From assembly GCA_013397935.1 (NCBI GenBank), contig VZRN01004398.1, positions 786,927-850,926 of the forward strand: a stretch of 64,000 bases of DNA, read 5' to 3'. The notes beneath the pieces were generated by a model. It was given only the letters and a program-made list of their open reading frames with translations, ran no database searches and had not been told where the DNA came from. The stretch is from Dasyornis broadbenti. Lineage: Eukaryota; Chordata; Aves; Passeriformes; Dasyornithidae. The first letter of the stretch is position 1. Each line of letters starts with the position of its first letter. Shown here piece after piece: positions 11,376 through 24,524 of this stretch. Made by a program: the position numbers and the translations under genes.

Positions 11376-13136
11376 AAATGTACTGTAAAGTATTATCGAT
11401 CATTTACTTACTGAAACTATGGTTGTGCAACCACTTACTCCCTTGAAAGTATTCCCAGCTAAAAGGAGTTGCAGGACCAGGCCCTGTACAGCAACCTATT
11501 CAGGATTTTTAAAATTTGCACAAAGCAATCTTTGTTGAGCAAAATCCTGAGATTATCCCTTGTTTATTTGAAGAGCCTTTTAAACAGCCAGACAATTCAA
11601 GGAGCAAACAGAGCAGAGTTATCTTAAAATGTTGGTTGGCACACAAATCTGAGAACTGAGGAGGTGAGGAGGACAGCCAAGCAGTAATTCACCCTCGGAA
11701 TCTATTTCAAATTATCTGCACAGCTTTTGGGCATCCGGCCTGAGTTTAATCTCTCCATGAACAGCACTGTTAAATATGATCATTCCTATTTCTGGCGACA
11801 AAGGCTGCTGGCACTTTTATGTTGCCTGCGTGCCTTGCTTTATCTAAGAAAGTGTAGCAGAGTATTGCTTTACTCACCCTAAACCAAACAAAAGTCCTAG
11901 TCAGGGACAGTGCCTCATTATGCGAAGCAAAATGCAGAGCAAAGCCCTTCCTGCCTTCCCTGAGGAAAATACAGAACCAATCAAACTCACCAGAAATGTT
12001 TTCTAAGTTATATTATGTAGCTGACCACAGAGGGTAATTAAATACAAACTTCTACTTAGAATGTGATTTTTGTTTAGGGTGGGTTTGGAAAGACATTTAA
12101 AGGCCCACAAGCATGTGGAACCTATTCAGTGGGATTTTCAGGGCAACCTAAGCGGCTAACATCCATTGTGAGAGTTCGTACCTACTGGCTTTTGAAATTC
12201 CGGCAGGCATTTCTGTGTCCTTGGGCAACTAAATAGTTTCCAAAATATAGTCAATTGTTTCAGTGCCCATTCTGCTTTCATGTGGGCCAGAATGGAAAGA
12301 GATCTTCCAACACCGTCACAACAAACTCATTAAGAAGCAAGCAAAAATGGTTTGCTCCTAGTTCTTCTTCCAATTGTCCTACTTTAAAGATTTTTCACGC
12401 TGGTGAGGAGCAGCTTGCAAAGCAGTTCTCACAGCTAAAAGCATTACAGACTCAGACATTTCTCATCAAATTAATTTTTTGCTTTTATTTCTGACAAAAT
12501 AATCTTTCAATGAGTTACTGTGAACCTAAGACTTTCAAATTCTGTAGGCTTTACTTATAAAATGAAGATTTTCCTCATCTTAATGGAAAAACATACTATC
12601 TAGAAAGTTGGTTTTGTTTCTTTACATTTAACTGTCATTTCTAAAATGACACAGACTCACAGTATGAACAACATGGACCTATTGACTTGTGAGGGCAAAT
12701 CTCAGCTGATTTCACTGGGAGTTTAAAAGAAGATAAAGCAGGACTGCTTGTGTAGGCTATCAGTGGGGTTATTGAGACCAAGTAGTCTTGGGTTTTGTTT
12801 CTTTTTGAAAAACTCAAACTGTAACTGGGGTGGTATCCATACAAACAAATCTGTTGTGTTGTGAAGCATGTGGGCAACTTAATTTGGTTTTATCTTCATT
12901 GGAAAGACAGAATGAGTGAGTATAGAGAATTCTTTTAACACATTTGTCACTGAAGTTACAAGCTCTAGTACTGAAGTATTTCCAGAACACACTGTGTTGA
13001 AAGGATCATTCAATAGAGTAGGTAAAAAATACAGCTCAGAGCAACTTTTGAAATCACTTCTATTGAAAGAATGCTTTGAGCTTCCAAAAATGCTCTGTTA
13101 TTTTCATAAAATGTCACAGTTGAGTGACAAGAGGAG

Positions 13137-13410
13137 GGCAGTATTTCTCATTATAGTACAAAACAGCAGAAGGGGACTTGAGAAACTCATCTAGTTCTAC
13201 CATCCTGAGGCAGGATCAGCTCACAAACACCCGACAGCATCCCTGACAAACACCTACCAGTCTATGAGGCTTCATAACATCCTCAGCCAGTTTATTGTAG
13301 TCCTTGCTATCTTTGCCCACAGAAAGAATTTCTTAATATCCAGCTTAGATATTGCAGCATTTCCCAAGCCTCCTCAAATTTGGCAGGCTAAGATCTGTTC
13401 CCTCTGGCTA
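13137..13410 (-). mobile_element. Old CR1-type LINE fragment (3' part)
   Basis: Diverged CR1-like text on the plus strand: ACTCATCTAGTTCTACCATC, CTGAGGCAGGATCAGCTCA, GCATCCCTGACAAACACCTA, AAAGAATTTCTTAATATCCA, TTGCAGCATTTCCCAAGCC. The order fits the reverse complement of a CR1 3' region. It is much more decayed than the other copies. A plus-strand open frame starting at 13264 runs through it antisense and is not a gene. Confidence 0.65.
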
Positions 13411-14179
13411 AAAGATGTAGACTTCTGTGACCTCCCCAGTTTTAGAGTTATTGAGCCCTATAGCATAATTTATCTCTTTTATACAGATTTTTTGCTCTCT
13501 CTCTCTTCCTTCAGAGTGTTCAGCTCCCAAAGTACAGTTCCTCACTTTGAATCTTCTGTTTGTAAAAGGATCTTGATATTTTATCTTAAGCAAAATTTAT
13601 CCTCCTTTGCTTATACCTTAGTAGATTTGGCACTTTGTCTGCATTTTAGACCAGATATGAAAAGTTTTGCTGGGCTATTGAAAAGAAAAAAGAAAACAAC
13701 AAGACCCTTAGGACCTTGCCCTGCCTTTTTGCAGGCCTTAAATAAGATACTCATTTTATAATCAAACACCCTGACTAAATACAAACAAGGAGGCCAGTAA
13801 CCTGCCAAAGATAAGACTAAAATCTCTTAGAAAGGACACAGGCCCCCATCCCTTCAGCCTGTATCTTTGCCCCAAGAGGCTCCTCAGCCCCCTCCTTCAG
13901 GGGTCCCCTGGTAGCCCCCTCCCAGTGGCTTTATCCCCTGCAGCTGTGTGCCTTTTCAGCTGCTTTCTTGCTAATGCCTGTGTTAACCCTTTCTTTGCCT
14001 GAGAAGGCTTGCAAATTCCATCACAAATGCATTAGTCCTTACCCAGCCTGCACACAGAAAACAAGTCATTCACTTTATGAATTAGTGATTTTAGGAATTT
14101 GCAAATTGCTGTTGCGTTTCCCTCCCATCCCATGCTGTTGTTTAGGTAATGGATATTTGATTTGTCCAGTGATGTTTTA

Positions 14180-14445
14180 GACCTTTGTTTATTTTCCTGG
14201 CTCTCTTCTGGGTGCTCTCTGGGCACTTTGCATCTCTGCTGGAGAATAAGCCCCAGCACCAGTCCCAGTGTTCCTGATGGGGCTGGAGCAGTGCTGGGCA
14301 GAGCAGAATTACGTCTCACAAGCCATACCCTTGTTTGCACGGCATAGTGCAGTGTTTGCCTTTTTCACAATGGCTTGACACTGTTAACTCCTAATCAGCT
14401 TGTGATCTATTATATCCCCTAGATCTTTTTCTGCATGAGGGAAAC
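14180..14445 (-). mobile_element. Old CR1-type LINE fragment (more 5' part)
   Basis: The phrases ACACTGTTAACTCCTAATCA, GCTTGTGATCTATTATATCC and CCCTAGATCTTTTTCTGCA match the reverse complement of the part of CR1 upstream of its 3' UTR. It lies in the same orientation and correct order relative to 13137-13410, so both may be halves of one interrupted insertion. The left boundary is uncertain. Confidence 0.6.
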
Positions 14446-15142
14446 AGTATTTTAGCAGTTTTATTCCAGTCAGCCACATGAGAAGAAAATGACTGAAGTA
14501 GTGTGAGTGAGATTATCTGCTTTGTGCTTCAATACCAGGTTTGTTTACTGGTTTCCCATCAGTTACATGTGTACACCCCGTTAAGGGAGTGCACAAGTGC
14601 TGCTAATGCCTTCCTTTGGCCTTCAGAGCCTTTATTACTAGCAGGGACTAGTACCTAAGAGTTATTTGGGCCAATTTCCCTGTGTACTCAAGACTTCAAA
14701 TGCTCAGCTGAAATTACAGGCCTAATTGCTCGTACAATTTAGACATACTGAGTTTGTCTAAACCCCAGGACAGGTAACCTCATTGGAAAATGCTGCTGCT
14801 CCTTAGAGAAGAACTGGTGTGTGATACATTTCTTTCTCTGAAACATTAGCTGTCGTTAGAAAGGATGTTGCTTGTTTCTTCTTTCTTCTTTTCAAATGAG
14901 TCAACCTGAAGAAGCCAGTGGTTGTTTTTATGAGGTGGCAAATACCACAAATGTTCTGTTAGCTAGAGTACTGGATTTAGGTACCTTTGTGGGTGAACTA
15001 GAAAGATCCCATTCATTTCAGAACCAGTCCACACATGAAAACATACACTCTCTACACTCTCCCTGACCACCACAGTCATCCCAACCCCTGTGTGCTTCCA
15101 TGTCCTCCCCCCTAGACTGATGGGCCGCAGTGTCGTGTTGTG

Positions 15143-15180
15143 CAGGTTCCGGTTCTGCTTGTTCAGGTTCCTGTTCTGCG
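15143..15180. repeat. Two-copy tandem repeat, 21-bp unit
   Basis: CAGGTTCCGGTTCTGC and CAGGTTCCTGTTCTGC lie 21 bp apart. Minor local duplication with no other feature. Confidence 0.6.
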
Positions 15181-18100
15181 CAAGCCATTCTCTTCACAGC
15201 TCTAGCTCAGGCTTTTGAGTACACCTTTATATTTAGTATGATTTTGTGGCATTAAGACTGCCACAGAGATAAGGCTGTGGGCAAGTGAGAGGCACAGTGC
15301 TTCCAAAGAGCTGAAGCAGATTAGTGCAGGTTTTTCTTTGCCAAGGGCTTTAATATTTGAGCAATCTGACACGAAGTTAAGACTTTAATTTAGTAATCTT
15401 TTCTTAGAGGAATGATTCTAGATAATGCAGTATTTTTAAAATTGAGTAAAAGAAACAAATTTACTTTTTAGCTGGTGAAATCTGCTGGACAATCCAGTGA
15501 TAGGCAAGTGACTATGGTCTAACCACCTCAGTTAATACAGTTTCAGTTTGCTATTAACAAACAAATCTGAAACTTGGTAAAATAATATCGGTATTTTCCT
15601 TACATACCCCAAAAAAGCTTTATAAGTAAGTTTTTTGGAGGGAAAATCTTATTTGCAAAAGATAGCAAGATGCAGATAATGGAAAGAGATAAAGGGTAGC
15701 CTGGAATTCCCATTTTCCTAATGTTGACGAGTTCCTGTGTGCCACCAGTGATAACCCTTGAAAATCAATGCTTCTACTTGAAGAAGAGTAAACCTCTCGA
15801 GAGTTCCGTTTAGGACCTTTGTTTTTCAAAACCATGCTTCTGTTTCATCTTCTTGATGACTGAAATGTTAAATACTTGCAAAATCAAGTTATGCTGGAGA
15901 GCTGAGGAAAGTAGGTGGAACCGTATATTTCCCAAAGATTCACTGGTAAGTTCATACGATCCACAGTCAGAATTTTGTTGAACTTCAGTACCTTTGGGAG
16001 CTTAAACTTCTTTGTATATAAGTACAGGAAGCATCTGACATTTTAAGATGGGAAAGTGCTTAAAGGAATAAATCATACCCCTCCAAAGGAATGTATACAT
16101 AACAGGAACTGGGATGTGTATAGTATAAGAGATCCACAGACAATGTATTGGATGCACATCTTTATATGACACACAGACAGGAAGAGAAGTGAATAACATT
16201 TTGAATTATGAATTAGCCAAGGGCATCTGAAGAAAAGATTACGAGAATTGTACAGCTCTAGAGAATACAGCAACATTTACTTAATATGTCTTCATTGAAA
16301 ACAGAATTCAATAGATTCTTTAAATCTTTATACTAGCCTATAAAAGGCATTTTATTATGTCTTATTATATCTTTTAATATCATTCTTAAAATGCTAACCT
16401 ACTCTGAAAAGGGGGGTCTTAAAGTCCAGTTTATTGTGACTAATTCCATTTCAGTTTTGTTTAATTTTCAAGCCAAGACTGTTATGCGTTTTCCTGTAAA
16501 TGCCAGTTCGTTACACTCACCCTGGATTATGAAATTAAAAGTTCTTTCAGGTTCATGCATCTTCAGTAAAACAGATTTAACAGCTTCATTAAAGCTAATA
16601 ATAGTGCTGATAATACAAAGGGCAGTATAGTGAGCAGCTCACTCCCTTACAGCTGTACTGGCTGTGTGTTGTAAGAGTATTAAAGATGTAACTTTTGGCA
16701 GAAAATTGACCAGATGTGAGCAGAGCAGAGACAGGAAACTCTTCCTTTTCAGTGTAAAACTGTTACTCCATCTTTATATTCTTTCTTTGCTGAATGTAAC
16801 TTTGCTCAAGGGTGGGAAGGCCTTTGAACAGCCTGAGAAATGGGATGCAAACCTGAGGACATCCAGGTCTCCGAGGAAAGGAGCCCAGGAGCTGTGCACA
16901 TGGCATCTGTGATGGTTTGTTATGATCTCATCCAGCAGTGCCCACAGCTCCGGGGCAGTGGGAAGGACAGGGACACAGCCCCAGGGTGGGATCATCTGTC
17001 CCGTGGAGACTCACCACAGGGCCATGCTGGTGTAGGACCACTGAGCCCAACTGCAGGAAGGGTGGGCTGCTGTGGGGAGCAAGAGGCAATGGCACCACCA
17101 GGCACTTGGAACTGCTCAGCGCTGCTCCTTTCCCTGCATTCAGGGCAGCTGAGGAGAAGCTGTACCTTTGTACAGTATTAGGGACTAGGGTGCTGTCAGC
17201 AATGGGACCTGGGTGTAAAAGTGAAGGACTTCAGCAAACCTGTCTGTACAATGATCTTTTCAAAGGGCTTTATCAGTTCACAATAATTTTGTGTGAATAA
17301 ACTGAAAATTGTGTCAAGTTTAGAGGGTTTTTTAGGTGAGGTTATGACATCTGTGATGTTACAGATAGACTTTGGCTGTCAAAACTGTTTTAGGAGTAGG
17401 TCTATGGAGACTACATTGTTGTGCTAGCAGGATATAAGATATGACAGTAAATTATTTCATTGTGTAGAGACTCCCTGGTAATGATCCTGATGCCATTACA
17501 GCCTGCAATAAACCACCATGGACAAAGACTCTGCATCTCCCTCCCTGTCACATAATCCTTACTCATCTACTTCTTATTCTTTCCATAATAAACCCAGATA
17601 CTTAACTTCCATCTAAACCTTCCCTTCCCAAATAATGTACTTTTATTTTTTTTTTTTAACCGCAAGAGAGAGAAATTTAATTTCACCAGCTGGGAAGTCA
17701 AGATCCTCATTTTGACTTCAAGTGAAAACAACTAAAAATACCTTTTTGCTAACATTGCTGCTTGTGCTCTGCCCAGTACTGTGCCTGTTCAGACAGAGTT
17801 CAAGGACAGCCGGGTGTCCAGCTCCATTGAGAGACCTGGTCTAGAAGCAAATGCTGCTGGTATTTAAATACTGGGATATCGCTATATGCAAATGGGAAGT
17901 TTAATTTTGTTTTAAAACCTCCAACTGTAGAAAGTTGTGTTTGTCAGTGTTCTCATCTTGAGTTCTCAGATTATTTATGCAGCTGACAACCCATGTGACC
18001 GTTGTGGTTATTATGCACGTAAACTTGAACTTTGACATTTCATCCTGTTGCGGAGCCTTGGTATGTGCATTCCTTTATCTTCCCACCATCCCTGCAGTTG

Positions 18101-20173
18101 CTCTTCATTATTGTCAGTACTTATTAGTTAGAAAAGTCCATTCCATTTTGTTTGGGCCAATTAACTGGTGGAGAGAGCAGCTCTTTGAGAGTCCCCACTA
18201 ACTATGTATCACCAGCTATCATCCACTGAGTCATTATATAAACCTGAGCTCTGCTGCACTTTTCAAAGAAGCAAATCCTTGTTTCTCAGTTAACCAACTT
18301 ACAAAAACATTTCAGACTTTTGAATATTTCACTCTTTTATGACAAAGAGGGAAAAAAAGCCATTGTGTAGCAAATTAAATGAGAGCTGTTGTAGTATTTA
18401 TTGTCATAATTACTTTGTATGCATTTTCATGTGTTTAGGATAGTGTCTTCCTAAGAACCAGGGAAGAAGAATAGCAGGAGAGGAAACAGTCCTTGTGCAG
18501 CTTCAATATTGTGACCTGCAGCCTGTCTGAAAGCATTACAAAGCCTTGATTGTGCAAGTGCCCAGCTGATCCAACAAGCAATGAATGAGTGAGCAATGGT
18601 CAACAAGGAGGAGTGGATACCAGAGAGGACAATTCAAAAAGGTTGTAGTGCTGTGAAGTGAGAGAGGCATGAAATGAAATAAAACTAGAGACAAATAGAT
18701 CATCAACCATTTGGGTTAGTTCTACTTTTTCCTTTTTTTTCCTTGAAATGGTCCAGCACAGAAACAAATGTGACCTCAAATGGGTAAGAGATAAGTCTTC
18801 CAGTATGGAAGAAAATAATGTAATTCTTTCAGTCTAAATGAATGATAATTTAAAACCAGAATCTGATCTAAATATGAAGCAGATCTCCAGAAATCTGCTT
18901 GGATCACATGTCAGGTAGTGCAAGACAAGTCAGCGTTAGGGAAGTACAGACTGTCAGATTTTTGTGTCCATTCAAGCATTTGGGTCCATGTCAGGCCCAA
19001 CCAGACTCGTCATCATGAGACAGGAATAAAAGGATGAGAAAATTAGATATGTTACAAGAGACCTCCTCCAGTTCTTCATGGGAGCACAAGATTCAACAGT
19101 AGGGAGGATTTCCTTTACTTCAAAGTCTTACACTAGTCATTTTACTCTTAAATGGATTCAATTGGATTTTCAGTCAGAATTTTGCATGAGAAAGCAGAAG
19201 ATACGCAGACAAATATATTACCAACATAGCAAAATCCAGATTTGATACTTAGGTACTGCTTCAAGGACTTCTTTCAAAAGCATTAAGAAAAAAGTTTGGA
19301 TGGCCATGGCATCTTCTAAAAATATTAAAATCTATTCTGGCTTGATGGTGTTTCTGAGTAAAAGCACTTGCTAATTTGCCAGTCATTACTGTTAGTTTTG
19401 TTAGATCATTTTAGATCTCATGGCTTGCCACTGTCCTTGGGACTTTTCAAATTGAGATTTTTTAGCATCAACAAGGCCTCTTACCACACCTTTTATGTTG
19501 TTTTATCTTTGTCACTGCTCTCACAGCAATAAATTTGTAGAGTACCATGAATTTCTGTCAATGGATTTTCAGAGTTCCTCATCAACTAAATTCAGCATCA
19601 TAATATAGAGAAATTACTTTCAGAAGGTCATGCAAGGAACGGAGGGAGGACTTTGACAGAGAACCTGACTTTCCTTTTACTCAGTCCACTACTTCATCAG
19701 GGGAACATCTCTGTGGTCAGATTTGTTGGCACCTAAATGAGAGTGTAATCTGACCTAATAAACCCATGGTAGTCAACACATTCCTTGAACCAAAGACAAA
19801 GGAAATAAACTAGTGTCTCTTTCAGCAGATGTATTGTTTTTCATCTGCAGAGTTTGCAAAATTGAGAGAGCCTCATTTGAACTTTGGGTCTCTTTGAGGA
19901 GTTTTCTTGTTTCTGGTGCAAAAAGAGAGGTGGGGAGCAGGGTCTTTTATCCCTGCAGATCCATCTGCCCTGCAAATACTGCCTCAAAGCAGCAGAAAGG
20001 ACCCTGCTTCGTGGAGCAGCAGAGATCTCATTTCATTGTCAGATCCATTGTTTTTCCTTAAGCAAATATGTAATAATGTCAGAATTTATAGATTAGTTAT
20101 ACAATCCCTGATCTGCTCTAGTCAGAATTAGTGCTGTTCCTCCCAGAATGCTGCTGGCAGGATCACTGTGCAG

Positions 20174-20190
20174 GCAGACAGACAGACAGA
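20174..20190. repeat. (CAGA)n microsatellite
   Basis: About four perfect CAGA units. Short simple repeat in the spacer. Confidence 0.8.
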
Positions 20191-23100
20191 GCTGTGGTAT
20201 CTACACAGAGCTCTTTGCATTTTTTCACTGTGAATGCTGCAATATTTGGTAAGACATCACTCATCTAGTGAGTGATTGAATTTAAGAAGAAATGAAAATG
20301 CTTGTGTGTTAATAACAAGTAGACAAACCTCACTGCCCTTTTCCTACAAAAACTGTCATTGAATTCAGGGGTGAAAATTGTCTTGTAAAAACTACTCCAT
20401 GGACCAAATCTGTGTCATGGGAGCTTGTCAGCTCTAAAAAATCCCTGTCATCAGATCTGAGGTTAATCTGCGCCCTGAAAAGGCCTGCTGTTGAAAATTA
20501 AGTGTGAAATTTGAAAATTATGAAGTTGAATTATTTACCCTGTTACTTCATCATGTCTGCAAAAATATTCTCTCCCCTTCTGGTAACCTAGCAATGAATA
20601 CAAAGTGCACAATTATTTTTTCACAATTTCTAGGAGAGTTGCATTAAAATGCATGTCAGTGTCTATTTCTTGACAGGCGTGTAGCAAGCAACACTGCAAA
20701 TGTTTGTTTATCCTGGCAGGAGCTGGATTTGTTTAGTGTACCTCACACCAGTTTTGTCCAAATTCTGAAGTAGAAAGGAAAATATATTCTTGTTTTCAGA
20801 TCAGTGTTACAAATACTCTCTTTAGCTTTGTTTTTATTACGAGAAGTGACTGCTAATGGATTTGGATCTGTGTCCTCTCCTGTCATGTTCTCCCTCCATG
20901 TACTGGAAATTGCTGAATACATTTGAAGAACTGATTGCACAGGCTGAGCCTACAGGTTGCAGAATGTAGACAGGCTGTAGAAAATGAAAAATTAAGCCAG
21001 CCAAGAGATACGCATCAAGATAAATATCAGCTTCACCAGTGGCATAAATTATGTTTTCTAAAACAGGAAATTAATGTTCATTAAGTGGTAGAAATAAACA
21101 ACTGGTCCTCTTGAAGAGTCCTCAGACTAAATGCTATTTTCTGAGTACTTCCTGGCAGACATTCTAAATACCTAGGTTATTGTGAAATGAAAAGAAAACA
21201 CTAATTCTTGTGGATGAAATGCACAGGACTATCCCTGAAACAATAATATGCTAAGGCCTCTTCAGAGGTTTTTAGTTTTGACTTCAGCTTTATCCAGACT
21301 CAAGCATGCAAGCAGGAGTTACTGCCTGCACCCCAGAGGGGTCTCTGGGCTTAGGCACTGAATCCTCTGCCTGGGTCCCCAGATCCTGAGCCAGCCTTGC
21401 AGCGTGGGATGGGAATGAGCTGTGATTCTTAGCCGTCCTTTGTTCTTTGTGTTACCTTTTTGATCCTCTCAATCGACTGCTTGGGTCCAGACATTCTTGC
21501 CTTCATTGCTTTTGAGTTTGATGTGCAAAGAGTAAAATGCAAACTCCTGTCTGCACAGGCTGGGTTGCTTAACAGTTCAAGGTGTTGGGAGCGGGGAAAA
21601 TGGTGAGAGAAAAGCACCAAAACCATTACTACCATGATGCTGTGGCCAAGCTGTGTGGTTTGGGAGACTGGTCCTTTATATCCCAAAGCCGTGGTTTTAG
21701 CACTATTACAAAGTGTAAGTTTAATCTTTACTCCACCTTAGACCTCTTGGCCAAGATTATGCCTCACTCACCAGTCAACAGGTATTCTACCTGGCTGAGG
21801 TGTTCAAGTTAAGAGTAGTGTAGCCAGGAGTGCAGTCCTGCTCTGAAGCCAGCGTGGAGAGGCAGGGATGGCATGGGCTGGCCTGAGTTACCCCAACTTG
21901 CAGAGGGGCTTTGCCCTGGGGGTCAGGGCAGGACAGCACACTTGACCTCCCTGCTTGAAGGGTGGTGTTAGTCCTGTGTCTTACCCTGCTTCAGACCTGG
22001 GAGATGGAAATAAAAACCTTGAGGAGAAAGGAAAATTTATTATTTTATTAAAAAATAAAAGTTACACATTGGCCTACTACTGATTTGGCTAAAATGTTGA
22101 AACATTATTGGGAAATGAACCTCCCTGGTTGCAGAGGTTCATCCCTGTTTGCTCAGTCCCTGTGCAGAGAGAGCCAATAGGTGTAACTCCAGGTACACCT
22201 ACTGGTTTGGCAACATCACAAGTCTGGGCATCACCACTTTTTACATTTTTTTTTTTTATTTTTAATTTATTTTGCTGTTGTGTCTTGTAATTAGCCTGTC
22301 CACATAATGCTATTTTTTTATTCCCAAAATTTTTCTGTTTATCTGACTATTAAGTACCTGATAATAATTAAGTAAGTATCTGACAATAAGGTAGCTCAGT
22401 CTCACTTTCGCGCTTACAGCAAAATCCATTGATTTGGGTGGGAGCTGGTTGGGATCCCAATGCAAACATGCAGAGGCGGAAGCTGGATTGTGCATGCAGC
22501 GGGAGCTGCCAGTTCAGTGGGAGCTGTTTGTGTCAGAGCTGCCTGTGTGTCCAAGGCAGAGGGGCAGATCTGCTCCCCGCCCCCTCTTCCAACTCTTCTG
22601 TAATGCTGCCTCACTCTTTAAAATGCTATCTTTAAATGAACGCAGTTCCACCAGAAATACTGCTGTCCTGCAGCTGGATTTCTGGTATGCCCTAACACCA
22701 GCTTCTTTTAGGGAAGATTTGCTTATTTTTCTTTAAATGTCTGTTGTTTTCAGTTGCATTCCAAAGGCCAAAACTTCTCCCTTTAAAACAAAAACAAGAA
22801 AAGCAAGATGTGAGTAGTAGTGGTTTAGGTGTAGTAGGAATTGAACTTGGATATTAGTACTAAAGAAGTACGCAGGAATAAGCAGGAGGGTGGAATTATG
22901 GATGAGTGTATTTTCTTTACTAATTTTAATTTCATGAGAGCAAGTAAAACGGTCCCCCCTCACCACACACAAAGGTTTCCCACTGTCCATTCAGCTGCTG
23001 AACCTCTGCCCGTTTTGTGACTCTCCTCATTCCTGTCTGTCCACTGGATTTACCTTACAAATTCTATTTATTTCCTATTGCTCCTGTATTCATTGTCTAT

Positions 23101-24461
23101 TGTCCTCTCTGTGGCTTGTTTGAATTCTTAGACCACTCTCTTTCCCTCCTGCTTTGCCATGCATGCTGCTTAGCTGTGGCTTTGCCTTTCCAGAAAATAC
23201 CCTGCTTCTCCTCCTTCCCCCTCCTCCTTTAAAGTTTCAGATTTCCCTTGCTGGCAGGCAGCGAGGGGCTGCACACCAGGCACCAGCCCTTGGGTCTGCT
23301 CTGTAACCACAGGACCTGATTCACCTCCTGCAAACTGAGTAGCGTGACAATAAATCAGCTGAGAGGGGGCTGCTTGGAAATTGCAAAACACAGGGACACA
23401 TAGTGAAACCAACATATGGCTGGGCAGTGACCAATGCAGCTCTCCAATAATTCACAGTTCTCCCATATATATTCCCTTGGGACAGCAAGGCTGAGTGAGA
23501 CCTTACAACAGATTAGCTCTGCCACACTGTTTAAAGTAGCTTTGAACATTCAGCTGAGATGTGCTTAACCCCAAATTCAGCATCTGAAAGCGCCCTTCCT
23601 GTGCCTTCCGGCTGGGTCCAACTTGGCAGGGGGGGTTGTCCCTAATAATGTAAACACAGCCATGCTTTGCAGAAAATTTGAATTCAGACCTGAGCTTGAG
23701 CCCATCTGTAATCACTAGCTTTCTCATTTAGCTTTCTCAAATCTGCACATTTGAGTACTGAAGAAAATTAGTCATCTCTCCTTCAATAGGTTCTCCTCCT
23801 GCTGCCGCCTGTTCTTTAAAATCCTTAAAAGTCCTTTAAAATCGCTGCTGTTTGTGCCTAGGTTGGTAGCCATGACAAGCAAATATTTAAAGTGAATTTA
23901 GAAGGAAGTATCTGAAGTGACTGTGTAGAGTCTCATCTTTGAGTTGCATCTTGAGGAAAGCAGTGGAGCTTTATTGGGGTTCAAGTGTTTGAGTGTACAG
24001 GGCTGTTTCCAGAACCTGTATCTCCAGTCCTGCCACATTAGGTCAGAGTAGTTACTCAGTTACTTCTGTTTTCAGAGGACTGTGAAGCCTTTGCTGCAGA
24101 AGATTTATGTTTCCATTTGACATTATACAATATTTTCCTCCCAGATTTCAGTGAAGTTCTGCTCTTTCTGAATTGTAAATGCAAAAAAAAATTACTGTTC
24201 AGAATGTTCTCTCTTGAAAAGATGTTTGCTTTTCACAGCTCAAACAGAAAACAGCTCAGTGCATCCAAAAGCTGCCTCACCCTTTGAGCGTGTTCCCAGA
24301 TCTCAGCCAAGAGCACTACTATGGAATAGCTGTGAGTAGCCGGAAGAGCATTGTGGGGATTGAGATGCAAATGAGCAAACCAAGCAGCCCCCTTCGCTGC
24401 AGAGGTTCCCTATCTCCTGCTGCCCCTCACTTTTGAACTGGGGGAGGCTTAACTTGGGCAC

Positions 24462-24524
24462 TGCTCTGCAGCCACGATCCCTGGCTCTGCACCCACAGTC
24501 CTTGGCTCTGCAGCCACAAGGCCA
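24462..24524. repeat. Three-copy 21-bp minisatellite
   Basis: Three imperfect units built on CTCTGCAGCCACA (around 24464, 24485 and 24506). The unit length is divisible by three, so the antisense frame reads as a seven-residue Cys/Arg repeat. There is no sign that it is translated. Confidence 0.7.

Noticed and set aside
13264..13761. 165-codon plus-strand frame
   Set aside because: It begins antisense within an old CR1 fragment and shows no domain or conserved motif.
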